Positions 1 through 5,923 of a stretch of DNA of 6,536 bases are shown piece after piece. A model generated the notes under the pieces. That model was not told the DNA's origin, ran no database searches, and saw only the letters and a list, made by a program, of their open reading frames with translations. Numbering within the stretch: position 1 is the first letter of the stretch; each line of letters starts with the position of its first letter. This DNA is from Thermomicrobiaceae bacterium. Lineage in GTDB: Bacteria; Chloroflexota; Chloroflexia; Thermomicrobiales; Thermomicrobiaceae. The position numbers were made by a program, and so were the translations under genes. The stretch is from contig JAICWZ010000113.1 of NCBI GenBank assembly GCA_025966355.1, forward strand, positions 1 to 6,536. The letters are read 5' to 3'.

Positions 1-198
1 CTGATGGGCGGCACGGTCATTACCGAGAAGGTCTTTGCGCTGCCGGGCGCCGGTGCGCTCTTGATCGATTCGATTACCGCGCGTGATTACCCGGTCGTGC
101 AGGCTGCGACGCTCATCTTCGCCTTTATGGTGATCATCGTGAATCTGCTCACCGATCTGCTCTATTCATTTCTCGATCCGCGCGTGGAGCTGGAGTAA
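1..198 (+). CDS. dppB: DppB-type peptide ABC transporter permease, 3' end only
   Basis: This is the C-terminal 65 codons of an inner-membrane permease subunit of the peptide/nickel importer family; the 5' end lies outside the window. The visible part carries the hallmark end of DppB/OppB proteins: MGGTVITEKVF, then LPGAG, then ARDYPVVQ, a last membrane helix (about ATLIFAFMVIIVNLLTDLLY) and the terminal SFLDPRV. It is about 75% identical by hand count (49 of 64) to the C-terminus of the complete DppB encoded at 2269-3210 on the other strand, so the identification is firm. The TAA stop at 196-198 is followed directly by the ATG of the next permease gene, which implies one transcript and translational coupling. 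The transported substrate cannot be told from the sequence; the dppB symbol is family-level only. Confidence 0.95.
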   Translation: MMGGTVITEKVFALPGAGALLIDSITARDYPVVQAATLIFAFMVIIVNLLTDLLYSFLDPRVELE

Positions 199-1110
199 AT
201 GCAAGAACTTGAAGCACGGGGGAACGAACCGACGGCCGCGTTCGCGCGAGCCGGACAGATGCAGCTTGCCGGTGAGGGCGCTCGACGGCAGCGTTGGCGA
301 CGCATCCTGCGCAACCGCAACCTGATGATCGGGCTGTCGATGCTGGTGGTAATCTTGCTCATCGCGCTCTTTGCGCCGCTGATCGCCCCCTTCGATCCGA
401 TCGCCCAGGACTACACCGCGACGCAGCTGCCGCCGAGCCTCGCGCATCTCTTCGGCACCGACAACTTCGGTCGCGACATCTTCTCGCGCGTGCTCTACGG
501 CACGCGCATCGACCTGCGTGTCGGCATTATCAGCACGATCCCTCCGTTCTTCATCGGCATCCTGCTCGGCACGATCGCCGCCTACTACTCCGGTTGGATC
601 GACGCGCTGGTCATGCGCCTGGTCGATATCGTGCAGGCCTTCCCGTTCATCGTGCTGATCATCGCCATCGTGGCCGTGCTTGGGCCGGGCCTGACGAACA
701 TGTATTTCGCGGTGGCGATCATCGCCTGGATCGTCTACGCGCGGCTGATCCGCAGCGAGATTCTGGTTGAGAAGAACAAGGAGTATGTGATCGCGGCCAG
801 GGCGATGGGCGGCAACGACCTGCGCATCATGCTGCGCCACCTGCTCCCGAACGTTATTACGTCGTCGATTGTTTATTCGATGGCCGACGTCGCGCTCTAC
901 ATCGTACTCGCCGCCTCACTCAGCTTCCTCGGTCTCGGCGCGCAGCCGCCGACGCCCGAATGGGGCGCCATGATTACCGAGGGCAAGAGCTTCATGACGA
1001 CCGCCTGGTGGATGAGCGCCATCCCCGGCCTTGCCATCGTCATCACCGGCGTCGCCTTCAGCTTCATCGGCGATGGGTTGTCGGACGTCTTGCGGCCAGG
1101 CGGGCGGTAA
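199..1110 (+). CDS. dppC: DppC-type peptide ABC transporter permease
   Basis: A complete 303-residue second permease subunit, which would pair with the upstream DppB in the cytoplasmic membrane. An N-terminal cytoplasmic tail (1-41) precedes the first helix (about 42-64). The conserved FGTDNFGRDIFSR motif at 85-97 is followed by helices near 105-130, 147-164, 165-183, 222-245 and 272-292. The EAA loop that contacts the ATPase is at about 195-218 (EYVIAARAMGG through LRHLLPN). The family signature SFLGLGAQPPTPEWG lies at 242-256, and the protein ends GDGLSDVLRPGGR. Length is normal for the family. ATG at 199 directly follows the upstream stop; GGAG at 186-189 is 9 nt upstream and supports this start. 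From RNLMIG to the C-terminus it aligns without gaps to the DppC at 1351-2238. The substrate is unknown. Confidence 0.96.
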   Translation: MQELEARGNEPTAAFARAGQMQLAGEGARRQRWRRILRNRNLMIGLSMLVVILLIALFAPLIAPFDPIAQDYTATQLPPSLAHLFGTDNFGRDIFSRVLYGTRIDLRVGIISTIPPFFIGILLGTIAAYYSGWIDALVMRLVDIVQAFPFIVLIIAIVAVLGPGLTNMYFAVAIIAWIVYARLIRSEILVEKNKEYVIAARAMGGNDLRIMLRHLLPNVITSSIVYSMADVALYIVLAASLSFLGLGAQPPTPEWGAMITEGKSFMTTAWWMSAIPGLAIVITGVAFSFIGDGLSDVLRPGGR

Positions 1111-1155
1111 GATGGCCACAGCCCTCGCGCGCCTGGACCGAGGTCCCGGTCTCCG

Positions 1156-1245
1156 TAGACGAAGTCCCGTGCGCGGGACTAAGAAGGGGTCCTCTCAATC
1201 CCGAAGGGATTTCGTCTAGGGAGCACGGGATTTCTAATCCCGTGC
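1156..1245. repeat. Cluster of overlapping inverted repeats between convergent operons
   Basis: Three hairpins lie within 90 bp. AGTCCCG/CGGGACT at 1163-1169 and 1174-1180 has a 4-nt loop. AATCCC/GGGATT at 1197-1202 and 1206-1211 has a 3-nt loop. GCACGGGATT/AATCCCGTGC at 1223-1232 and 1236-1245 has a 3-nt loop. An alternative outer stem pairs 1156-1168 with 1206-1218 (13 pairs, one G-T wobble) and excludes the first two hairpins, so the RNA could take either of two folds. None is followed by a T-run on either strand, so these are not ordinary intrinsic terminators, although they could act as bidirectional 3' ends for the two facing operons. The density and mutual pairing resemble an intergenic palindromic element of the REP type; that classification is an inference. 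Confidence 0.6.
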
Positions 1246-1300
1246 GGAGGTTGGGCGCCAATCTCGTCATCGAATCACGCAAGCGTTCGCCCAAAGACAT

Positions 1301-1327
1301 CCCGCTTCCGTGCGGCACAGAAGCGGG
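1301..1327 (-). terminator. Terminator-like hairpin downstream of the minus-strand dppC
   Basis: CCCGCTTC (1301-1308) pairs perfectly with GAAGCGGG (1320-1327). After a C/A mismatch, a further GTG/CAC pairing (1310-1312 and 1316-1318) closes a 3-nt loop. It begins 23 nt beyond the stop of the minus-strand dppC, where a transcript end is expected. On the minus strand the hairpin is followed by ATGTCTTTG, which is only weakly T-rich. It may therefore be an inefficient or RNA-stabilising structure, not a strong intrinsic terminator. Confidence 0.45.
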
Positions 1328-1350
1328 GCCGGGCGTGAGGGCCGCTCCGC

Positions 1351-2238
1351 CTACCGCCCTGCTGGTCGCAGCAGATCCGACAGCCCGTCGCCGATCAAGC
1401 TGAGGCCGATGCCGGTGATGACGATGGCGACGCCGGGGAGCGTGCTCATCCACCAGGCGGTCGTCATGTACGCCTGGCCTTCGGTGATGAGGGCGCCCCA
1501 TTCCGGCGTCGGTGGTTTGGCACCGAGGCCGAGGAAGCTGAGCGACGCGGCCAGCAGGATGTAGAGCGCGATATCGGCCATCGAATAAACAATCGACGAC
1601 GTGATCGTGTTCGGCATCAGGTGCCGGAGCATCACGCGCCAGTTGGACGCACCCATCGCCTGTGCGGCGATGACGTATTCTTGCTCTTTTTGCACCAAAA
1701 TCTCGCTGCGTATCAGCCGGGCATAGACCACCCAGGCGGTGAGCGCCACGGCGATGTACATGTTGTTCAGGCCTGGCCCGAGGATGGCGACCACCGCGAT
1801 GATCAAGACGATGAAGGGGAATGCCTGCACGATATCGAGAATGCGCATGATGATCGTTTCGACCACACCGCCGAAATAGGCGGCCAGCGCCCCGAGAATG
1901 GTGCCGATGATGAAGGGGGAGAGCACGGCGGTGATGCCGACGCGCAGGTCGATGCGTGCGCCGTACATGACGCGGGTGAGCACATCGCGCCCGAACGCAT
2001 CGGTGCCAAACGGGTGCGAGAGGCTCGGCGCCTGGATGATGACGCTGTAGTCCGGCTTTTGCGGACTGTACGGCGAGAGCACCGGCGCCAGCAGGCCGAT
2101 CGCCAGCATCAGCAGGATGATCACGATGCCGATCATCAGGTTCCGGCTTCTCAATGCCCGGTGCCACCAGGGCGGCCGCGTCCGTGCGCTCGCGACGGCG
2201 AGCGACGACGCGGATGCCTGCGCTTCAACGGTGGTCAT
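1351..2238 (-). CDS. dppC: DppC-type peptide ABC transporter permease (second copy)
   Basis: A complete 295-residue permease, last gene of the minus-strand transporter set. It has a 30-residue cytoplasmic tail, a first helix near 33-53, the FGTDAFGRDVLTR motif at 77-89, and helices near 97-122, 139-156, 157-175, 214-237 and 264-284. The EAA loop is at about 187-210 (EYVIAAQAMGA through LRHLMPN), SFLGLGAKPPTPEWG at 234-248, and the end is GDGLSDLLRPAGR. The ATG at 2236-2238 is fixed by a strong AAGGAAGG ribosome binding site at 2245-2252 with 6-nt spacing. It starts 30 nt after the dppB stop. Residues 32-295 align gap-free with 40-303 of the facing DppC, with long identical stretches around the EAA loop. 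The two are clear paralogues; the short N-terminal tails differ. Confidence 0.96.
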   Translation of the reverse strand: MTTVEAQASASSLAVASARTRPPWWHRALRSRNLMIGIVIILLMLAIGLLAPVLSPYSPQKPDYSVIIQAPSLSHPFGTDAFGRDVLTRVMYGARIDLRVGITAVLSPFIIGTILGALAAYFGGVVETIIMRILDIVQAFPFIVLIIAVVAILGPGLNNMYIAVALTAWVVYARLIRSEILVQKEQEYVIAAQAMGASNWRVMLRHLMPNTITSSIVYSMADIALYILLAASLSFLGLGAKPPTPEWGALITEGQAYMTTAWWMSTLPGVAIVITGIGLSLIGDGLSDLLRPAGR

Positions 2239-2268
2239 GCGGTGCCTTCCTTGATTTTCGCGCTGTCC

Positions 2269-3210
2269 CTATCCATACCGGACTCGTGGATCGATGAACG
2301 AATAGATGATATCGGTCGCCAGATTCACCAGAATGACCAGCAGCGCGAAGATGAGCGTCGCCGCTTGCACCACCGGGTAGTCGCGCGCCGAAACCGAGTC
2401 GATGAGCAGCGACCCGGCGCCCGGCAGCGAGAAGACCTTTTCGATGATCACCGTGCCGCCCATCAGGAAGCCGATCGAGATCCCGAGCAGGGTGACGGTC
2501 GGGATGAGCGCGTTGCGCAGCACATGGACGGTCATGACCGAGCGTTCTTCCAACCCCTTGGCGCGCGCCGTCTTGATGTAGTCCGAACGGAACGTGTCGA
2601 GGATGCTGGTGCGCAGCGAGCGGATCAGGATCGGCGCCAGCCCGAGCGAGATGGTGAGTGCCGGCAGGATGAGATGTACCAGATGCTGCACCGGGTTCGA
2701 GCCGTAGCCGGAGACGGGCAAGAGCCGGAAATGGATACTGAATAACAAAATCAGGATGATGCCGGTCCAGAAGGACGGCATCACCATCGTCACCATTAGC
2801 GTCGAGCGCACAATGTTGTCAAGAACGCTGTCTTTCTTGATCGCCGCCAGAATGCCGAGCGGTAAGGAGATGATGATCGTCAGCAGTACCGTGACGGCAA
2901 CCAGCGACAGCGAGACTTGCAGTCGTTCAAAGAGGATCGAGGAGACCGGCACTCGGAACTTGATCGAGTCGCCGAGCTTCAGTTCGGCCAAATTACGCAT
3001 GAAATAGAAGTACTGTTCGTAGAGCGGCTTGTCCAGCCCCAGTTCCTTATGCACCCGCGCGACCGAAACATCGGTCGCCTGATCGCCGAGCATCGCGGCG
3101 GCCGGATCGCCGGGGATGAGATGGACCATCAAGAAGACGATGATCGTCACTCCGATGAGCACCGGGATCATCTGCACGAGGCGACGCAGAATGTAACCAC
3201 CACGAGACAC
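2269..3210 (-). CDS. dppB: DppB-type peptide ABC transporter permease
   Basis: A complete 313-residue permease of the usual DppB length. The N-terminus GGYILRRLVQMIPVLIG runs into the first helix (about 9-31) and the conserved HLIPGDPA motif at 30-37. There follows the periplasmic segment typical of the family, with LGLDKPLYEQY at 57-67. Membrane helices lie near 100-124, 136-160, 178-200, 236-257 and 282-303. The EAA-type loop is at about 210-237 (DYIKTARAKGL through LRNALIP), LPGAG at 262-266, and the end is SFIDPRVRYG. The start is a GTG at 3208-3210, supported by GGGAG at 3217-3221 with 6-nt spacing. It lies between the binding-protein gene and dppC, so the three form one transcription unit. 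A 15-bp hairpin ends 6 nt before the ribosome binding site, leaving that site free for initiation. Confidence 0.96.
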   Translation of the reverse strand: MSRGGYILRRLVQMIPVLIGVTIIVFLMVHLIPGDPAAAMLGDQATDVSVARVHKELGLDKPLYEQYFYFMRNLAELKLGDSIKFRVPVSSILFERLQVSLSLVAVTVLLTIIISLPLGILAAIKKDSVLDNIVRSTLMVTMVMPSFWTGIILILLFSIHFRLLPVSGYGSNPVQHLVHLILPALTISLGLAPILIRSLRTSILDTFRSDYIKTARAKGLEERSVMTVHVLRNALIPTVTLLGISIGFLMGGTVIIEKVFSLPGAGSLLIDSVSARDYPVVQAATLIFALLVILVNLATDIIYSFIDPRVRYG

Positions 3211-3226
3211 GGTTCGCTCCCACCAA

Positions 3227-3260
3227 CGAGACGAGCAAGCAGCCCTGCTTGCTCGTCTCG
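3227..3260 (-). promoter_or_regulatory. 15-bp intercistronic hairpin between binding-protein and permease genes
   Basis: CGAGACGAGCAAGCA (3227-3241) pairs perfectly with TGCTTGCTCGTCTCG (3246-3260) around a 4-nt loop. It begins 8 nt after the binding-protein stop and ends just before the dppB ribosome binding site. No T-run follows on the minus strand, so it is not a classical terminator. In binding-protein-dependent transporter operons, a stable stem here commonly protects the 3' end of the first cistron from exonucleases or causes partial termination, giving excess binding protein over permease. That role is inferred from position and stability. Confidence 0.75.
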
Positions 3261-3268
3261 CGATCCGA

Positions 3269-5023
3269 CTAACTCTTGACGGACATATTGGCGAAGACCC
3301 ACTGCCCCATCGGATGATGGAAGAAGCCTTGCACCTTCGTGTTCAGCGCGTCGATATACGGGAGCACATACAGATAGACGAACGGTGCGTCGTCCATATG
3401 TATCTGCTGGATCTGATAGTAGATATCTTTGCGCTTGCTCTCGTCGAGCGTCGTGCGGCCCTCGTTGGCGAGATCGATCGCCTTCTGGTTCGTCCAGCCG
3501 GTGTGGTAGTTCTGGGTCGATTCCGGCAGGATGGCGTACGAAACCAGCTCGTCCGGGTCGATGATGTCGTTCGTCCAGCCGGTCAGGCGTGCCTGGAACT
3601 TGTTATTGCGATAGTTGTCGGTCATGACGCCCTGCTCCAGTTGCAGGATGTCGAGCTCGACATTGATCGCCTGCCACATGTCCTTGAGTGCCGTCGCCGT
3701 CTGTAGCTGCAGCTGATTGCCGGAAAGCACCTGGAACTCGAGCTTGAAGCCGTTCGGCGACTGCGACTCGCTTATCAGCTTCTTCGCCTGATCGACATCG
3801 ACCGGATATCCCTTCTGATCGGGATTCCAGAAGAGCGCGCCGTTCGGCATGAAGCTGTTGGAGACCTCAGCGTTCCCGAAGAGGAGCGACTTGATGATCT
3901 CCTTCTTGTCGGTCGCGTAGTTGAGCGCCTGGCGCACCTTCACATCGTTCAGCGGCGCGTTGCGCGTGTTTAGCACGATGAAGTTGTTGTAGGTTGAAGT
4001 GAACTTGTAGACCTTGAGGTTGGGTGTGTTGCCGAGATCGGTGACGGCGCTGAGCGGAATATCGTTCTGCCCGATGATGCCGTCGACCTGGCCACCCTTG
4101 AGCTGCAGGATGCGGCTGTTGCTGTCGGTCACGACCGGGATGGTGATCTGGTCGACCTTGGGCAAGCCGGGCTTCCAGTAATTGGGGTTCTTGACGAGCG
4201 TCATCGACTGCGCCTTCTTCCACTCCTTGAGTTGGAAGGGGCCGGTGCCCATCGTCTGATCGACGAGCTTGTCCTCACCGATCTTGGTACCGAAGGCTTT
4301 CGAGATGATGCTCGAGTTGAACATCGAGATGTCGGCCAGGAACGGCGCCCAGGCCTGCTTGAGGGTAATGACGACGGTCGAATCGTCGGGCGAATCGATG
4401 GTGTCGACCTGCTCCAGGGTGAAGAGCCAGGGGCTCGACTCGGTCTTCTGCGCGCGCTCGAGCGACCACTTGATGTCGTCCACCGTCATGTCGGAACCGT
4501 CGAAGAATTTCACCCCGCTCCGAATATGGAAGGTGAACGTCTTGCCGTCCGGCGACGTATCCCACTTCTCGGCGATATCCGGCGTGAGTGAGAGTCCGTC
4601 GTTCGCGACGGTAATCAGCTGGTCGTAGATGTTCATGAAGAGCCAGATGTTGACGTTGCCGTCGTTGGTGACCGGATCGAGGTTATCCGAATCGGTGCCA
4701 CGAGCCAGGATGACCGAGCCGCCGGATGGACCGCTGCTCGTCGACCCGGTTGGCGTGGCGCCGCCCGACGCGACCGGCGAGGCGTTCTGGTTGACGGTGA
4801 TGGACGTCGTCGGCGTGGTTGATGCACCGCCGCTGCTTCCGCTCGTCGCGCTGCTGCCGGTCGTCGCGGTCGAACTGCTGCCGCCACCACAGGCGGCCAG
4901 TGCGGCGCTGATCGTCGCCATGCTGAAGCCCATGACCGAAGCGCGTTTGATGAAATCGCGACGGTTCAGGTGACCAGCCATGAAATGGTGCTGCAGCAAT
5001 TGAAGCTGGGCATCAAAACCCAT
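3269..5023 (-). CDS. Family 5 extracellular solute-binding lipoprotein (peptide/nickel type), Tat signal
   Basis: A 584-residue ligand-capturing subunit of the importer, lipid-anchored on the outer face of the membrane. A short leader with LQLLQHHF precedes the twin-arginine motif NRRDFIKR (about 20-27), a hydrophobic stretch, and the lipobox LAAC with the lipidated Cys at about 45. A low-complexity Ser/Thr/Gly tether follows to about 101. The mature SBP_bac_5 fold starts with ARGTDSDNLDP and includes GTGPFQLKEW (about 259-268), NPNYW (279-283) and VRQALNYATDKKEI (about 363-376). First gene of its set, followed by dppB. The start is uncertain: ATG 5023 is chosen because it places RR about 20 residues in, as in similar Chloroflexota lipoproteins. 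ATG 5041 and GTG 5062 are also in frame, and ATG 4981 would still keep RR. No candidate has a well-spaced strong Shine-Dalgarno. Peptide binding is the family default; the ligand is not determinable. Confidence 0.93.
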   Translation of the reverse strand: MGFDAQLQLLQHHFMAGHLNRRDFIKRASVMGFSMATISAALAACGGGSSSTATTGSSATSGSSGGASTTPTTSITVNQNASPVASGGATPTGSTSSGPSGGSVILARGTDSDNLDPVTNDGNVNIWLFMNIYDQLITVANDGLSLTPDIAEKWDTSPDGKTFTFHIRSGVKFFDGSDMTVDDIKWSLERAQKTESSPWLFTLEQVDTIDSPDDSTVVITLKQAWAPFLADISMFNSSIISKAFGTKIGEDKLVDQTMGTGPFQLKEWKKAQSMTLVKNPNYWKPGLPKVDQITIPVVTDSNSRILQLKGGQVDGIIGQNDIPLSAVTDLGNTPNLKVYKFTSTYNNFIVLNTRNAPLNDVKVRQALNYATDKKEIIKSLLFGNAEVSNSFMPNGALFWNPDQKGYPVDVDQAKKLISESQSPNGFKLEFQVLSGNQLQLQTATALKDMWQAINVELDILQLEQGVMTDNYRNNKFQARLTGWTNDIIDPDELVSYAILPESTQNYHTGWTNQKAIDLANEGRTTLDESKRKDIYYQIQQIHMDDAPFVYLYVLPYIDALNTKVQGFFHHPMGQWVFANMSVKS

Positions 5024-5065
5024 TTCTCCACTCACTTTCATTGGGGCCGGCGCGGGTGGCACCGG

Positions 5066-5084
5066 CTAACTCATCTACTTCCTC
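5066..5084 (-). promoter_or_regulatory. Shine-Dalgarno plus two-codon start-stop frame (ATG-AGT-TAG) before the binding-protein gene
   Basis: On the minus strand GAGGAAG (5078-5084) is followed, with about 6 nt between the GAGG core and the start, by ATG (5072-5074), AGT (5069-5071) and TAG (5066-5068). This is the best-placed ribosome binding site in front of the binding protein, yet it directs only Met-Ser-stop. The TAG is in the binding-protein reading frame. The in-frame restarts GTG 5062 and ATG 5041 lie 3 and 24 nt beyond the stop. It may be a minimal upstream frame feeding reinitiation, or a former start codon followed by a nonsense change. The sequence is plain; the role is inference. 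Confidence 0.45.
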
Positions 5085-5596
5085 GTACGTACAAAAGCTG
5101 GGCATTGGTCGGTGCGCAGGCACCCACCCACGCCGGCATACACGCGCACGACATCGCCGGGCCATACGCCGGCAGCTCACCTCCGTTTCACCGCCTGGGC
5201 AGATCGCTCGAAGACGCGGTATCTGGACCCATCAGGCAAACGCTCTGGGACAAACTGAGTGTCAGATCCGCGCTCACGGAAGATCGTCCACAACCCCCGT
5301 GTCGTGGCATTCCCGCTCTGCCTAACGTACGTCGACCCGACGGTACTAGGATGTATCGATGCAGCATTGCTCAGGGAACCAGTTGCATCCGGACACCATT
5401 GACCGGGCACTTAGCAGGGTGACAAGGTAACAGATTCCGATGTCGACGTCAACCATTCGGGCCACAATTGGCGGGCCCCGTGCGCACCACGACGCCATCA
5501 ACGATGAACGGCGCACGTTCTACCCGGAATCTGTCCGGTTCGCAGCCAGTTGTCCCAACATCATGAGACTCCGTTGAATGGCAGCGACACGCAAAG
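5085..5596. other. Gene-poor intergenic region / possible long leader of the binding-protein transcript
   Basis: I see no convincing protein gene here on either strand. A consensus ribosome binding site GGAGGTGA sits at 5177-5184 on the minus strand. It is followed 11 nt later by an ATG (5165) opening a 50-codon frame rich in Arg and Cys, which ends at 5013 and overlaps the binding-protein start in another frame; this could be a leader peptide but looks non-protein-like. Small stems include GGTGC/GCACC (5111-5124) and GATGCAGC paired with GTTGCATC (5358-5389, one wobble). No tRNA, rRNA or recognised riboswitch was seen. If the promoter near 5424-5452 serves the binding-protein gene, most of this stretch is a 5' leader. 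Confidence 0.5.
5424..5452 (-). promoter_or_regulatory. Putative sigma-70-type promoter
   Basis: On the minus strand TTGACG (5447-5452) and TACCTT (5424-5429) are separated by exactly 17 nt, and a TG one base upstream of the -10 gives the extended form TGTTACCTT. The -35 matches consensus at five of six positions; the -10 matches only the first, second and last. Transcription would begin near 5417 and run toward the binding-protein gene, giving a leader of nearly 400 nt. No nearer promoter stood out. Prediction by eye only. Confidence 0.4.
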
Positions 5597-5622
5597 CAGC
5601 CCGGGCGCTGGCACCCGGGCTG
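5597..5622 (-). terminator. GC-rich terminator-like hairpin after the small membrane-protein gene
   Basis: CAGCCCGGG (5597-5605) pairs perfectly over 9 bp with CCCGGGCTG (5614-5622) around an 8-nt loop. On the minus strand it starts 29 nt after the small gene's stop and is followed by CTTTG, a short T-run. The position fits a transcript end for the small gene and perhaps for the gene at 5924-6536. The plus-strand side has no T-run, so minus is the likelier direction. The weak T-tract leaves efficiency uncertain. Confidence 0.55.
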
Positions 5623-5651
5623 ATGAGAATCGAGGCGCTGGACGGGGCGGA

Positions 5652-5771
5652 TCAGGAGATGGCGGAGGTGAGATGAGGGCCGAGCAGCACGAGCGCGAGC
5701 GTCAGCAGCATCGTCGCCGCCACGAAGACCTGCAACACATGTTCCGCGACAACCCACTTCGAGTTCTGCAT
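5652..5771 (-). CDS. Small single-span membrane protein, 39 residues
   Basis: A short gene not matched to any family I know. The ATG at 5769-5771 has a near-perfect ribosome binding site, GAGGAGG at 5779-5785, with 7-nt spacing; TGA is at 5652-5654. The protein starts MQNSKWVVAEH and continues into an uninterrupted hydrophobic helix at about residues 12-31 made of Val, Leu, Ala, Phe, Met and Thr, ending at Gly-Pro (31-32). A short tail HLTSAIS follows. The charged N-terminus (one Lys, one Glu) and lack of a Cys lipobox or signal-peptidase site suggest a membrane-anchored microprotein, not a secreted one. A GC-rich hairpin at 5597-5622 follows. It is 152 nt downstream of the stop of the gene at 5924-6536, so it could be co-transcribed or independent; no clear promoter was seen between them. 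The coding call rests on ribosome binding site, composition and hairpin. Function unknown. Confidence 0.65.
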   Translation of the reverse strand: MQNSKWVVAEHVLQVFVAATMLLTLALVLLGPHLTSAIS

Positions 5772-5778
5772 CGTACTC

Positions 5779-5785
5779 CCTCCTC
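5779..5785 (-). promoter_or_regulatory. Strong ribosome binding site of the small membrane-protein gene
   Basis: GAGGAGG on the minus strand, 7 nt before ATG 5771. It is among the best anti-16S matches in the window, and it is the main reason for calling the 39-residue frame a gene. Confidence 0.7.
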
Positions 5786-5923
5786 GCGTCTGCGGTTGAT
5801 GAATGAATAGATGATGAATCGCGCAAAATATCAGCGCACATTCAGTCTAGCGGGGAGCGAGTACCGGCGTACATCACCCAGGCGTCACATTTTGCCTAGG
5901 AGAATTGCACCGATGACGTCGTC

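Noticed and set aside
166..840. Minus-strand frame of 224 codons opposite the first dppC
   Set aside because: Antisense shadow with the same Asp/His/Arg bias; no ribosome binding site or domain.
1621..2745. Long plus-strand frame of 374 codons rich in Asp, His, Arg and Gln
   Set aside because: It lies antisense to the well-supported dppC and dppB genes; the composition is typical of an antisense shadow of GC-rich membrane-protein genes.
5084..5331. CGTACGT motif occurring twice, near 5084-5090 and near 5325-5331
   Set aside because: Short self-complementary word without other shared flanks; no basis for calling an operator.
5177..5410. 77-codon minus-strand frame with a GTG start
   Set aside because: No ribosome binding site, start only about 7 nt after the predicted transcription start, and no protein-like composition or recognisable domain.
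4970..5422. 150-codon plus-strand frame across the intergenic region
   Set aside because: Overlaps the coding start of the binding-protein gene antisense, lacks a start signal, and its residue pattern looks like GC-rich non-coding sequence.
5430..5534. 10-bp inverted repeat ACAGATTCCG / CGGAATCTGT (5430-5439 and 5525-5534)
   Set aside because: Arms are 85 bp apart and a match of this length is reasonably likely by chance in a region this size.
5063..5923. Possible tRNA, CRISPR array, insertion sequence or attachment site in the intergenic region
   Set aside because: No cloverleaf, no regularly spaced direct repeats, no transposase fragment and no terminal inverted repeats with target duplication were found by reading both strands.
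5787..5923. Promoter for the small membrane-protein gene between it and the upstream stop
   Set aside because: AT-rich pieces such as GATATTTT exist on the minus strand, but none pairs with a -35-like hexamer at acceptable spacing.
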